The notes below the pieces were generated by a model. The model was not told the DNA's origin. It saw nothing but the letters and a program-made list of their open reading frames with translations, and did not search any database. The translations under genes and the position numbers were made by a program. This document shows, piece after piece, positions 1-5,964 of a DNA stretch of 7,030 nucleotides (positions are counted from its first letter, which is position 1; every line of letters starts with the position of its first letter). This DNA is from Bacillota bacterium. GTDB lineage: Bacteria; Bacillota; Clostridia; Christensenellales; Aristaeellaceae. The stretch covers positions 1 through 7,030 of the forward strand of contig JAEVZE010000366.1 of assembly GCA_023392395.1 (NCBI GenBank), in the 5' to 3' direction.

Positions 1-1114
1 TGAGCTTGTCCGCCACCATCGAATCCACGAGCTGGCGAACCTCGCTGTTGCCCAGCTTGCTCTTGGTCTGGCCTTCAAACTGCGGCTCCAACAGCTTGAC
101 GGACACGATGGCCGTCAGGCCCTCGCGAATGTCCTCGCCGGTCAAGCTGCCGTCCGCGGCCTTCAGGATGCCCGCCTTGCGGCCATAGTCGTTGACGACC
201 CGGGTCAGCGCCGAGCGGAAGCCCGCCAGGTGCGTGCCACCCTCGGGGGTGTGGATATTGTTGGCGAAGCAGAACACGCTCTCGTTGAAGCCGTCGTTCC
301 ACTGCATCGCGATTTCCACGGTGGTGGAGTCCTTCACGCCTTCGATGTACAGCGGCGGCTTGAACATTGGCTCTTTGTTCTTGTTCAGGTATTCCACGAA
401 GGACACGATGCCGCCCTCGTAGTGGTACACCTTCTGCTGCGCGGGCTCCACCCGGTCGTCGTTCAATTCGATCTTGATGCCCTTGTTGAGGAAGGCCATC
501 TCACGAAGGCGGGTGCGCAGCGTGTCAAAGTCAAAATTGCCGGTCTCAAAGATGCCGGGTTCCGGCTCCTCCATGGTGCGAACGTCCGGCCAGAAGCGGA
601 TGGTGGTGCCGGTATGGTCCGCCGTGCCGATGATTTTGAGGTCATACAGGGGCTTGCCACGCTCGTATTCCTGCTGGTAGAGCTTGCCGTCCTGATAGAC
701 GTTCACCTGCAAATGCAACGAAAGCGCGTTGACCACCGACGCGCCCACGCCGTGCAGGCCGCCGGAAACCTTGTAGCCGCCGCCGCCGAACTTGCCGCCG
801 GCGTGCAGCACCGTCAGGCACACCTCAACGGCGGGCCGCCCCATCTTGGGGTGGATGCCCACCGGGAAGCCGCGGCCATTGTCCTCTACGGACACGGAGC
901 CGTCCTTGTGCAGCGTGACAATGATGTGATCGCAATACCCCGCCAGCGCCTCGTCCACCGCGTTGTCGACGATTTCATACACCAGGTGGTGCAGGCCGCG
1001 CTCATCGGTGGAGCCGATATACATACCAGGCCTGCGGCGCACAGCCTCCAGGCCTTCCAGCACTTGAATTTGGTTTTCGTCGTACTGCCCAGGGCAATCG
1101 GGTTTGATGGACAT
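1..1114 (-). CDS. gyrB: DNA gyrase subunit B, N-terminal part (cut by window edge)
   Basis: GyrB is the ATPase subunit of DNA gyrase, which introduces negative supercoils as an A2B2 complex with GyrA. 371 codons are visible out of roughly 640 in the family; the 3' part (TOPRIM and C-terminal region) lies beyond position 1. Seen in order: the N-terminal arm YDENQIQVLEGLEAVRRRPGM (residues 11-31), the GHKL ATPase helix YEIVDNAVDEA with catalytic Glu47 and Mg ligand Asn51, the nucleotide-binding DNGRG (78-82), the lid LHAGGKF followed by KVSGGLHGVGASVVNALS (103-132), then the transducer domain with FHYEGG-like VYHYEGGIVSFVEYLN, GGTHLAGFR and the QTKSKLGNSEVR loop carrying the ATP-contacting lysine. 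The YDENQIQVLEGLEAV beginning favours GyrB over ParE, although the diagnostic C-terminal half is not visible. The ATG at 1114 has AAGGGG at 1122-1127, 7 nt upstream. It has its own promoter and is separated from psuG by a terminator. Confidence 0.97.
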   Translation of the reverse strand, partial: MSIKPDCPGQYDENQIQVLEGLEAVRRRPGMYIGSTDERGLHHLVYEIVDNAVDEALAGYCDHIIVTLHKDGSVSVEDNGRGFPVGIHPKMGRPAVEVCLTVLHAGGKFGGGGYKVSGGLHGVGASVVNALSLHLQVNVYQDGKLYQQEYERGKPLYDLKIIGTADHTGTTIRFWPDVRTMEEPEPGIFETGNFDFDTLRTRLREMAFLNKGIKIELNDDRVEPAQQKVYHYEGGIVSFVEYLNKNKEPMFKPPLYIEGVKDSTTVEIAMQWNDGFNESVFCFANNIHTPEGGTHLAGFRSALTRVVNDYGRKAGILKAADGSLTGEDIREGLTAIVSVKLLEPQFEGQTKSKLGNSEVRQLVDSMVADKL

Positions 1115-1146
1115 CCAGGCACCCCTTAAAATTTTTCTTCTATATT

Positions 1147-1176
1147 ATTATAGCACTTTTTTGCACTTCATGCCAG
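1147..1176 (-). promoter_or_regulatory. Sigma-A-type promoter of gyrB
   Basis: On the minus strand a perfect -10 hexamer TATAAT (1147-1152) lies 18 nt downstream of CTGGCA (1171-1176), which matches four of six -35 positions. It sits in the only AT-rich patch of this gap, about 33 nt upstream of the gyrB ATG, and leaves a short leader containing the AAGGGG ribosome binding site. The -35 assignment is less certain than the -10. Confidence 0.75.
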
Positions 1177-1240
1177 CCCCCTGGAGTGCGATAGAATATT
1201 TTACATGTTCGTATGGAATGCTTTCGCTCCGGCGTAACAA

Positions 1241-1270
1241 AATGCGCGCCAGCCGGGGCTGACGCGCATC
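1241..1270 (-). terminator. Rho-independent terminator after psuG
   Basis: The arms ATGCGCG (1242-1248) and CGCGCAT (1263-1269) enclose an inner stem CAGC/GCTG, broken by one mismatch. Read on the minus strand, the stem is followed by a short T-rich tail (ATTTTGTT). It lies about 85 nt past the psuG stop and before the gyrB promoter, so it would separate the pseudouridine genes from gyrB. The T-tract is short, so efficiency is uncertain. Confidence 0.65.
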
Positions 1271-1288
1271 ATTTACTCTCCCCTGTGT

Positions 1289-1352
1289 GGGAGTCCAGAG
1301 GGATTCAATCCCTCTGGCAGGGGCCCGGGGGCGGAGCCCCCGGCGTGCTCCC
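1289..1352. repeat. Compound GC-rich palindromic element, copy 1
   Basis: Two palindromes lie side by side. The first is a hairpin with arms CCAGAGGGA (1295-1303) and TCCCTCTGG (1309-1317). The second has arms CCGGGGGC (1325-1332) and GCCCCCGG (1336-1343) around a GGA loop. Short outer arms GGGAG (1289-1293) and CTCCC (1348-1352) bracket the unit. The element begins one base after the psuG stop codon. It has the same plan as the element after psuK (2332-2395) and the same orientation. No T-tract follows either hairpin, so it is not a standard terminator. It could be a REP-like repeat or an mRNA 3'-end stabiliser; the function is unknown. Confidence 0.7.
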
Positions 1353-1353
1353 G

Positions 1354-2265
1354 TTACCCCTTCAGCGCCGCGGCGATCCGGGCGGCCAGCGCAGCGTTGT
1401 TCAGCACCAGCTGGATGTTGGAGGCGAGGCTGTCGCCCCCGGTGATCTTCTGGATCTTGTCCAGCAGGAACGGCGTCAGCGCCTTGCCGCCGATGCCCAG
1501 GCGGTTGGCCTCCGCCACGGCGTCGTCGATGGCCGCGCTTATGATGGCCGGGTCCATCGAATACGCCTCCGGGATGGGGTTTGCCACCAGCATGCCGCCG
1601 GACAGGCCCATTTCCCGCTTGGCCGCGAAAGCCCCCGCGATCTCCTCCGGCGTGTCCAACCGGTAGTCCACCGGCAGGCCGCTCCTGCGGGTGTAGAACG
1701 CGGGTAATTCCTCTGTGCCATAGCCGATCACCGGCACGCCGCGGGTCTCCAGGTATTCCAGGGTCAGCTTCAGATCCAGGATCGACTTGCAGCCTGCGCA
1801 GACCACGACCACGGGCGTCTGCGCCAGTTCATCCAGGTCCGCGGAGATGTCCATGGTCACCTCCGCGCCCCGGTGCACGCCGCCCACGCCGCCGGTCGCG
1901 AACACCGGGATACCCGCAAGGCTTGCAATGATCATGGTCGCCGCCACCGTGGTCGCGCCATCCATTTTCTTGGCCACCAATACCGGCAGATCCCTCCGGC
2001 TGACCTTTACGGCCTTGGTGCCCAGCTTCCCCAGGTACTCGATCTGATCCACGGTCAGCCCCGCGCAGAGCTTTCCGCCCAGCACCGCGATGGTCGCGGG
2101 CACCGCGCCAGAGTCCCGCACGGTCTTTTCCACCTTCAGCGCCGTTTCCACGTTCTGCGGGTAGGGCATGCCGTGAGAGATGATTGTGGATTCCAGCGCC
2201 ACCACCGGCTTCCCGGCGGCCAGCGCCTCCTGAACCTCTTTGGAAATTTGCAGATGCTTGTTCAT
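1354..2265 (-). CDS. psuG: Pseudouridine-5'-phosphate glycosidase
   Basis: PsuG breaks the C-C glycosidic bond of pseudouridine 5'-phosphate, giving uracil and ribose 5-phosphate. It is a cytosolic enzyme acting after the PsuK kinase. The 303-residue product has the normal family length and covers all conserved blocks: ALESTIISHGMPYPQN (23-38), KVSRRDLP (87-94), GATTVAATM, FATGGVGGVHRG (122-133), DISADLDEL, VVVCAGCKSILDLKLTLEYL (153-172), LVANPIPE and LTPFLLDKI. Glu25, Lys87, His131, Asp143 (metal ligand) and Lys160 (the ring-opening Schiff-base lysine) keep exactly the spacing of E. coli Glu31, Lys93, His137, Asp149 and Lys166, as I recall that enzyme, so it should be active. The ATG at 2265 is preferred over an in-frame ATG at 2301 because GGGGAGG lies at 2271-2277 with 5 nt spacing and the family begins here. 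It is 130 nt downstream of psuK, with a palindromic repeat between them. Confidence 0.95.
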   Translation of the reverse strand: MNKHLQISKEVQEALAAGKPVVALESTIISHGMPYPQNVETALKVEKTVRDSGAVPATIAVLGGKLCAGLTVDQIEYLGKLGTKAVKVSRRDLPVLVAKKMDGATTVAATMIIASLAGIPVFATGGVGGVHRGAEVTMDISADLDELAQTPVVVVCAGCKSILDLKLTLEYLETRGVPVIGYGTEELPAFYTRRSGLPVDYRLDTPEEIAGAFAAKREMGLSGGMLVANPIPEAYSMDPAIISAAIDDAVAEANRLGIGGKALTPFLLDKIQKITGGDSLASNIQLVLNNAALAARIAAALKG

Positions 2266-2331
2266 GTCTTCCTCCCCTTGCCGGTCGCTCGCACTTTGCA
2301 CTTTAAATTATTGATCCCGTCCCCTTGCGCA

Positions 2332-2395
2332 GGGTCAAGGGGGATCATCCCCCTTGCGGGGCGCGGGGCGGAGCCCCGCTTGGTCCCCCCGCCTC
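2332..2395. repeat. Compound GC-rich palindromic element, copy 2 (between psuK and psuG)
   Basis: The first palindrome has 10-bp arms CAAGGGGGAT (2336-2345) and ATCCCCCTTG (2347-2356) around one central base. The second is GCGGGGC (2363-2369), loop GGA, GCCCCGC (2373-2379). The element directly abuts the psuK stop codon (2396-2398). Positions 2332-2361 are an exact 30-bp inverted copy of 3300-3329 on the other side of psuK. A transcript running from psuK into psuG must cross this structure. There is no T-tract in the minus direction, so complete termination is unlikely, but partial polarity or RNA processing is possible. Confidence 0.75.
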
Positions 2396-3241
2396 TCACG
2401 CCTCCTGCGCCTGCTGCGCGGCGGTGCGCATGGCGAGGGCCGCGATTTCACGGGGCGCAAGATTCAGGCGCAGGCCGTGGGCGATGGCGGCGGTGGCCGC
2501 GTCGCCGCAACCGTTGAAGTTGACCCCGCGCGCGGCCGCGCTGGGCGTCGTGAAGACACCCTCCGGACCCACGGATAGCATGCCCCGCGCGCCCAGTGAC
2601 AGATACACATGATGGACGCCCTGACGCAGCAGCGCCTCCGCCAGCGCCTCTGGCGCGTCGTCCGGCGTTAAATCGGTCAGCACCGCCGCCTCGGCCCGGT
2701 TGGGCTTGATGGCGGCGAGATGCTTCAGGATGCCGCGCAGCCGTCCCGCCTTGGGCGCGGACACCGGATCGGCCACCAGCGGCTTTTCCGCATGCGCCGC
2801 CAGGTATAGAAGCGCGTCCTCCCGAAGGTTGGCGTCGGCCACGATCAGATCGCTTTCGTTGATCAGGCCCAGCCGTTTTTCCAGCGCCTCCGGCGTCATC
2901 AGGTCCATCGCCGCCATGTCGTTAACCGCAAGCCTGAGGTCGCCGTCCGGCCCGTTGACGCACAGGTAGTGACAGCTGGCGTCCACCGGCAGCGCGCCCG
3001 CAAGGCCGATGCCCAGCGCTTCGCAGTCTGCCCTCGCAAACGCCCCGTCCGCGCCGCCGGAGATGGGCGCGATCAGCTGCGCCTCGTCTCCCAGCTTGCG
3101 CAGCGAACGCGCGATGTTGCGGCCCACGCCGCCCGCCGTCACCCGCACCCAGCCCGGGCTGCTGTCGCCCGGCAGCGGTTCCTGAAAAGGCGTGCCGATG
3201 ATGTCGATGTTCAACGCGCCCACGACCACGATGTACGCCAT
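2396..3241 (-). CDS. psuK: PfkB-family pseudouridine kinase, short C-terminus
   Basis: This is a ribokinase/PfkB-fold sugar kinase that probably phosphorylates pseudouridine with ATP to give pseudouridine 5'-phosphate for the adjacent PsuG. Supporting sequence: VVVGALNIDIIG (5-16), the substrate-binding GGVGRNIA (37-44), AVNDM, LIVADANL, VADPVSAPKAGRL, IKPNRAEA, YLSLGARGML, and the anion-hole/catalytic segment NGCGDA with the base Asp247. These resemble PsuK more than ribokinase or fructokinase. Two oddities: the usual GAGD is GCGD, and the 281-residue product stops about 34 residues after this motif, roughly 20 short of the E. coli protein as I recall it. The conserved region around TxNP is missing, and a palindromic element follows the stop at once. 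Activity is therefore less certain than for PsuG. The frame is open upstream to 3334, but the ATG at 3241 is chosen because of the AAGGAGG site and because the protein starts directly at the first beta strand. Confidence 0.85.
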   Translation of the reverse strand: MAYIVVVGALNIDIIGTPFQEPLPGDSSPGWVRVTAGGVGRNIARSLRKLGDEAQLIAPISGGADGAFARADCEALGIGLAGALPVDASCHYLCVNGPDGDLRLAVNDMAAMDLMTPEALEKRLGLINESDLIVADANLREDALLYLAAHAEKPLVADPVSAPKAGRLRGILKHLAAIKPNRAEAAVLTDLTPDDAPEALAEALLRQGVHHVYLSLGARGMLSVGPEGVFTTPSAAARGVNFNGCGDAATAAIAHGLRLNLAPREIAALAMRTAAQQAQEA

Positions 3242-3247
3242 GTCAGT

Positions 3248-3254
3248 CCTCCTT
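3248..3254 (-). promoter_or_regulatory. Ribosome binding site that fixes the psuK start
   Basis: AAGGAGG on the minus strand lies 6 nt before the ATG at 3241. The frame stays open for 31 more codons upstream, but those codons run through the palindromic repeat at 3276-3329 and encode a low-complexity Gly/Pro/Arg stretch. The downstream start is therefore the credible one. Confidence 0.9.
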
Positions 3255-3275
3255 GGGGACGGGGGGCGGGGAACG

Positions 3276-3329
3276 CCAAGGGACTTAAGCCCCTTGGAAC
3301 CCCGCAAGGGGGATGATCCCCCTTGACCC
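3276..3329. repeat. Compound palindromic element, copy 3 (upstream of psuK, inverted)
   Basis: The first palindrome has arms CCAAGGG (3276-3282) and CCCTTGG (3291-3297) around a CTTAAG core. The second block (3300-3329) is the exact reverse complement of 2332-2361. Copy 3 therefore lies in the opposite orientation to copy 2, and the two flank psuK. In the psuK mRNA it would form strong leader hairpins that end about 20 nt before the ribosome binding site. No promoter is visible between the element and psuK. Confidence 0.75.
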
Positions 3330-3338
3330 CGCACTTAG

Positions 3339-3367
3339 GGAAAATGTCCGCTAGCGCGGCCATTTCC
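3339..3367 (-). terminator. Terminator-like hairpin upstream of psuK
   Basis: The stem CCGC/GCGG has a TAGC loop and is extended by AATG/CATT pairs, with one mismatch and a bulge. On the minus strand it is followed by CATTTTCCC. Sequence and layout resemble the strong terminator at 3454-3487, so it may be a decayed or second terminator of the hexitol operon. It could also act as an attenuator for psuK and psuG. The T-tract is short. Confidence 0.4.
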
Positions 3368-3413
3368 GGGTCGGTATTGCGACGAGAATCAGGAAGGTTT
3401 CGATGACTTCCAT
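3351..3413 (-). other. Doubtful 20-codon ORF ending in a hairpin
   Basis: The frame runs from an ATG at 3413 to a TAG at 3351-3353 and encodes MEVIETFLILVAIP followed by a basic end (TRKWPR). It has an acidic start, a short hydrophobic run and a basic tail, loosely like the start of very small membrane peptides such as holin-like type I toxins or leader peptides. The stop codon lies inside the loop of the 3339-3367 hairpin. There is no good Shine-Dalgarno (only GAGCCGG directly before the ATG) and the hydrophobic run is too short for a membrane span. It may be a chance ORF. No family is recognised. Confidence 0.15.
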
Positions 3414-3453
3414 CCGGCTCGTTCGATCAAGGATGTTCTCGCATACAGCCCCC

Positions 3454-3487
3454 ACAGGAAAATGCCCGCAAGCGGGCATTTTCCTGT
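3454..3487 (-). terminator. Strong palindromic terminator of the hexitol-phosphate operon
   Basis: It has perfect 15-bp arms (3454-3468 and 3473-3487) around a 4-nt loop, with core GCCCGC/GCGGGC and A-rich/T-rich outer pairs, so either strand reads GCGGGC followed by ATTTTCC. It lies about 30 nt past the sorE stop. Being symmetrical it may act in both directions. It is flanked by a further inverted pair, TTCTCGCA (3436-3443) and TGCGAGAA (3501-3508). A small separate dyad ATGTCT/AGACAT (3511-3525) overlaps the sorE stop codon. Confidence 0.85.
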
Positions 3488-3517
3488 AAAATATAGTGTG
3501 TGCGAGAATTATGTCTC

Positions 3518-4777
3518 TCAGACATTAATTGGATTGGCGTGCGCCAGCAGGTAGTCCTCCGCTTCCTTGGTCCACAGCCTGTCGGGGCAGAGCTCGGCGA
3601 GCTTCGCCATCAGCGGATCGGTCTTGCCCTTCTCGGCGAAGTCGTCAATCGCGGTCAGCGGCAGCGAAAGGCCCGTGTAGATCAGCTTCTTGCCGCCGGG
3701 GATCTTGGGCAGGTTCATGGTGGTTTCGATGACCGCGTCCAGGCCGCCGATGTGGGTGATCATGCCGGAGGGGTTCAGCTTGCCGTCGGCGATCATCTGG
3801 AGCGACTCGACCATGTCCGCGGTGTTGCCGCCGGAGGTGCCCACGATGTGGGTCGCGCCGTAGTGCACGTTGTAGAAGTTGAACTGGGCGGTCAGCTGGG
3901 TGTTGGTTGGGCCGGCAAAGAAGTTCAGGCAGCCGTCGTAACCCAGGATCTTGTCGCCCTGCTCGATGACCGCGGCCACCGGCGCGAAGACCAGCACGTC
4001 GTCGTAGCCCTTGCCGCCGTTCTGGGCCAAGAGGAGCGCGATCGGATCATCCACCTTGGTGTTGAGGTAGATCAGCTTGACGCCGTTTTTCGCGGCTTCT
4101 TCGACGGTATAGATGGAGGCGGCGCGGTCCAGGCGGGGCTGGTCGATGTCGGTGACGACCAACAGGCCCGGCTTCCTGTCGCAATGGATGGCGTAGTCGA
4201 TGGCGCCCAGGCCCATCGGGCCCGCGCCCGCGAGGATCGCCATGGAGCCGCCCTGCTTGATGCCCATGATGTGGTCATACTTGCCCATCTGGGTGTGGTA
4301 CATGGCGTGATAGGTACCCACGATGCAGGAGAGGGGTTCCGAAACCGAGCCGTAGAAGTAGGCGGGCGCCTTGTAGTCCAAGAGGCAGTCCATCTCCATG
4401 ACTTCGTTGGCCAGGATGCAGTAGGTCATGTCGCCGCCCATGAAGCGGTAGGCGTAGCCGGGGGTGGCCATAGAGCCCTTGTAGTTCAGTGCGGGCTGGA
4501 TGGTGAACTTCTCGCCGGCCTTGTATTTGTGAGCCCACTTGGCGCCGACTTCGATGATGGCGCCGCAGAACTCGTGGCCGATGACGACGGGGTTGACGGC
4601 GATGTCATTGGGCACGCGCTTGTGATCGCTGCCCTGGATGGTGGCCTTGTAGGTGGACATGCAGATGCTGTCGGAGATGATCTTCACCAGAATTTCGTCG
4701 TCCTTGAGGGCCGGAAGCTCAAAGCTCTCCAGGCGCAGATCGTTTTTGCCGTAAAGCCTGACAGCGGTGGTTTTCAT
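3518..4777 (-). CDS. sorE: L-sorbose-1-phosphate reductase-like zinc dehydrogenase
   Basis: This is a medium-chain (zinc-type) alcohol dehydrogenase of 419 residues. The start MKTTAVRLYGKNDLRLE, followed by ISDSICMSTYKA and GSDHKRVP, is as I remember SorE proteins, which reduce L-sorbose 1-phosphate to D-sorbitol 6-phosphate with NAD(P)H. Likely catalytic zinc ligands are Cys39, His68-Glu69 (in GHEFCG) and Glu147 (SEPLSC). The Rossmann loop is LAGAGPMGLGA (182-192), and Asp210 at the end of the next strand suggests a preference for NAD(H). The four-cysteine structural zinc lobe of classical alcohol dehydrogenases is absent. Its product would be the substrate of the SDR encoded first in the operon. 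It follows mtlD after 12 nt; GGAGG (4785-4789) lies between the mtlD stop and the ATG. A related polyol or polyol-phosphate specificity cannot be excluded. Confidence 0.8.
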   Translation of the reverse strand: MKTTAVRLYGKNDLRLESFELPALKDDEILVKIISDSICMSTYKATIQGSDHKRVPNDIAVNPVVIGHEFCGAIIEVGAKWAHKYKAGEKFTIQPALNYKGSMATPGYAYRFMGGDMTYCILANEVMEMDCLLDYKAPAYFYGSVSEPLSCIVGTYHAMYHTQMGKYDHIMGIKQGGSMAILAGAGPMGLGAIDYAIHCDRKPGLLVVTDIDQPRLDRAASIYTVEEAAKNGVKLIYLNTKVDDPIALLLAQNGGKGYDDVLVFAPVAAVIEQGDKILGYDGCLNFFAGPTNTQLTAQFNFYNVHYGATHIVGTSGGNTADMVESLQMIADGKLNPSGMITHIGGLDAVIETTMNLPKIPGGKKLIYTGLSLPLTAIDDFAEKGKTDPLMAKLAELCPDRLWTKEAEDYLLAHANPINV

Positions 4778-4789
4778 GGTTTCCCCTCC

Positions 4790-5953
4790 CTATTCACACT
4801 TGAGTACCATTTGATACAACGGCTCGTCCGGGGACAGGCCGCAGATTTCGGTAAGCGCACCGGTGAGGCCCTTCTCCTGGTAGACTCTTCGCACGTGCTG
4901 GGTGCCCTCGTCCGAGTTCTCGTAGAGAAAGCCCATGCGGATGGCCCGGGCGATGGTCAGGGGCTGCCCGCCGTGCTTGATGGCGAGTTTCGCCGAACCC
5001 ACCAGCCGGTCGTCGGGGCCGAGCTTTCGGAGGCTGTCCGCGCCAAGACGCAGAAGGTCGTCCCACATATAGGGGTTTTCGATCAGGCCCATCATGCGGT
5101 CGGTCCAGCGGGCCATGTCCTCTTTGGAGAAGCCGTATTCGCCGGAGAGGCCCACCGCGGCTTCATTCAGCGCGGAGCGCAGCATCGGGCCCAGAACCGG
5201 GTCGGCGGCGGCTTCCTTGACGTAGGTGAACCGCCTGGGCGTGCCCATGTAGGCCGCGGAGGCGTGCACCATGTTGAGCGTGTAAATCTTGCGCACTTCC
5301 TCGGCCTCGATGTGATCGCTTAGGCGCAGCATCGGGAGGGTTGGCAGAGGGCCCTTGAAGCCCTTCTTGTCAGCCACCAGTTCCGGAAAGCCGTTGGTGA
5401 ACACGCCCAGCGGATCCTTTTCCAGGTACTCCTTGGGTGTCTGCGGCGTGATGCGCATGACCACCGTGACCGAAAGCCCCACCTTGTGGTGCACGTAGTC
5501 CAGTACCTGTTCCTCGCCCGCGAACGCGCGCTCCAGCGCCGCGAAAAACACCTGGTCGGGCATCATGGAATTGACGCTGAGCACGATGTCCATCGGATCG
5601 TCCGGCGTTTCATGCGCGCGGGCGCGGATGTAGGGGGACAGCATGTCGGCCAGCGAGTCCAGCATCGACGCCTGCACCGCCGCCGAGATGATCGGGTTGG
5701 GCTGAAGCATCTTCTGCATGATCTGGCTTGCGTCGTCGATGTGCAGCGCGTCGTAGGATTCGATGCGCACGGAGGAAACGCCTTCGTTGGTGGCCTTCCA
5801 GACGGTGTAGCCGTCCGCAGCCTGAAGCTGCTCAATCAGCGGCCGCACCATGTCCACGAAAGTCAGGGAATATCCGCTCTGGTTGAACACCTCGGCCAGA
5901 AAGCCCCGGCCGATGCGCCCCGCGCCCCAGATAATGACGGGTCTATCGCTCAT
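4790..5953 (-). CDS. mtlD: Mannitol-1-phosphate 5-dehydrogenase
   Basis: This is a polyol-specific long-chain dehydrogenase of 387 residues, close to the usual length of about 380. It oxidises D-mannitol 1-phosphate to fructose 6-phosphate with NAD+, or works in reverse to make mannitol. The N-terminal Rossmann motif is GAGRIGRGF (10-18), with Asp34 ending the second strand (NAD preference). The family catalytic signature is KIYTLNMVHASAAYMG with Lys222, Asn227 and His230. The C-terminal domain has LLRLGADSLRKLGPDDRLVG, as in MtlD and not in the free-mannitol or uronate oxidoreductases. It starts 11 nt after the SDR stop; GGAGG (5959-5963) sits 5 nt before the ATG. Its place between two sorbitol/sorbose-phosphate enzymes leaves open an action on a different hexitol phosphate. 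Confidence 0.85.
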   Translation of the reverse strand: MSDRPVIIWGAGRIGRGFLAEVFNQSGYSLTFVDMVRPLIEQLQAADGYTVWKATNEGVSSVRIESYDALHIDDASQIMQKMLQPNPIISAAVQASMLDSLADMLSPYIRARAHETPDDPMDIVLSVNSMMPDQVFFAALERAFAGEEQVLDYVHHKVGLSVTVVMRITPQTPKEYLEKDPLGVFTNGFPELVADKKGFKGPLPTLPMLRLSDHIEAEEVRKIYTLNMVHASAAYMGTPRRFTYVKEAAADPVLGPMLRSALNEAAVGLSGEYGFSKEDMARWTDRMMGLIENPYMWDDLLRLGADSLRKLGPDDRLVGSAKLAIKHGGQPLTIARAIRMGFLYENSDEGTQHVRRVYQEKGLTGALTEICGLSPDEPLYQMVLKCE

Positions 5954-5964
5954 GTTTGCCTCCG

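Noticed and set aside
230..1129. A 299-codon plus-strand frame opposite gyrB
   Set aside because: It is antisense to clear GyrB motifs and has a low-complexity Val/His/Ala-rich translation.
1289..1352. Reading the double palindromes as CRISPR repeats
   Set aside because: The copies are single, differ in sequence, and lack regularly spaced spacers.
2266..2301. The in-frame upstream ATG for psuG at 2301
   Set aside because: It has no suitable ribosome binding site; the ATG at 2265 has GGGGAGG and the family-typical N-terminus.
3488..3520. A possible promoter GAGACA-N16-TATATT on the minus strand just past sorE
   Set aside because: It would begin a transcript that immediately meets the strong terminator at 3454-3487, and the -35 is partial. 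No convincing psuK promoter was found.
3500..5323. A 607-codon open frame on the plus strand opposite sorE and mtlD
   Set aside because: It is Gly/Ala/Val/His-rich with no recognisable domain, and is fully antisense to two well-supported dehydrogenase genes. Long antisense frames are expected in GC-rich coding DNA.
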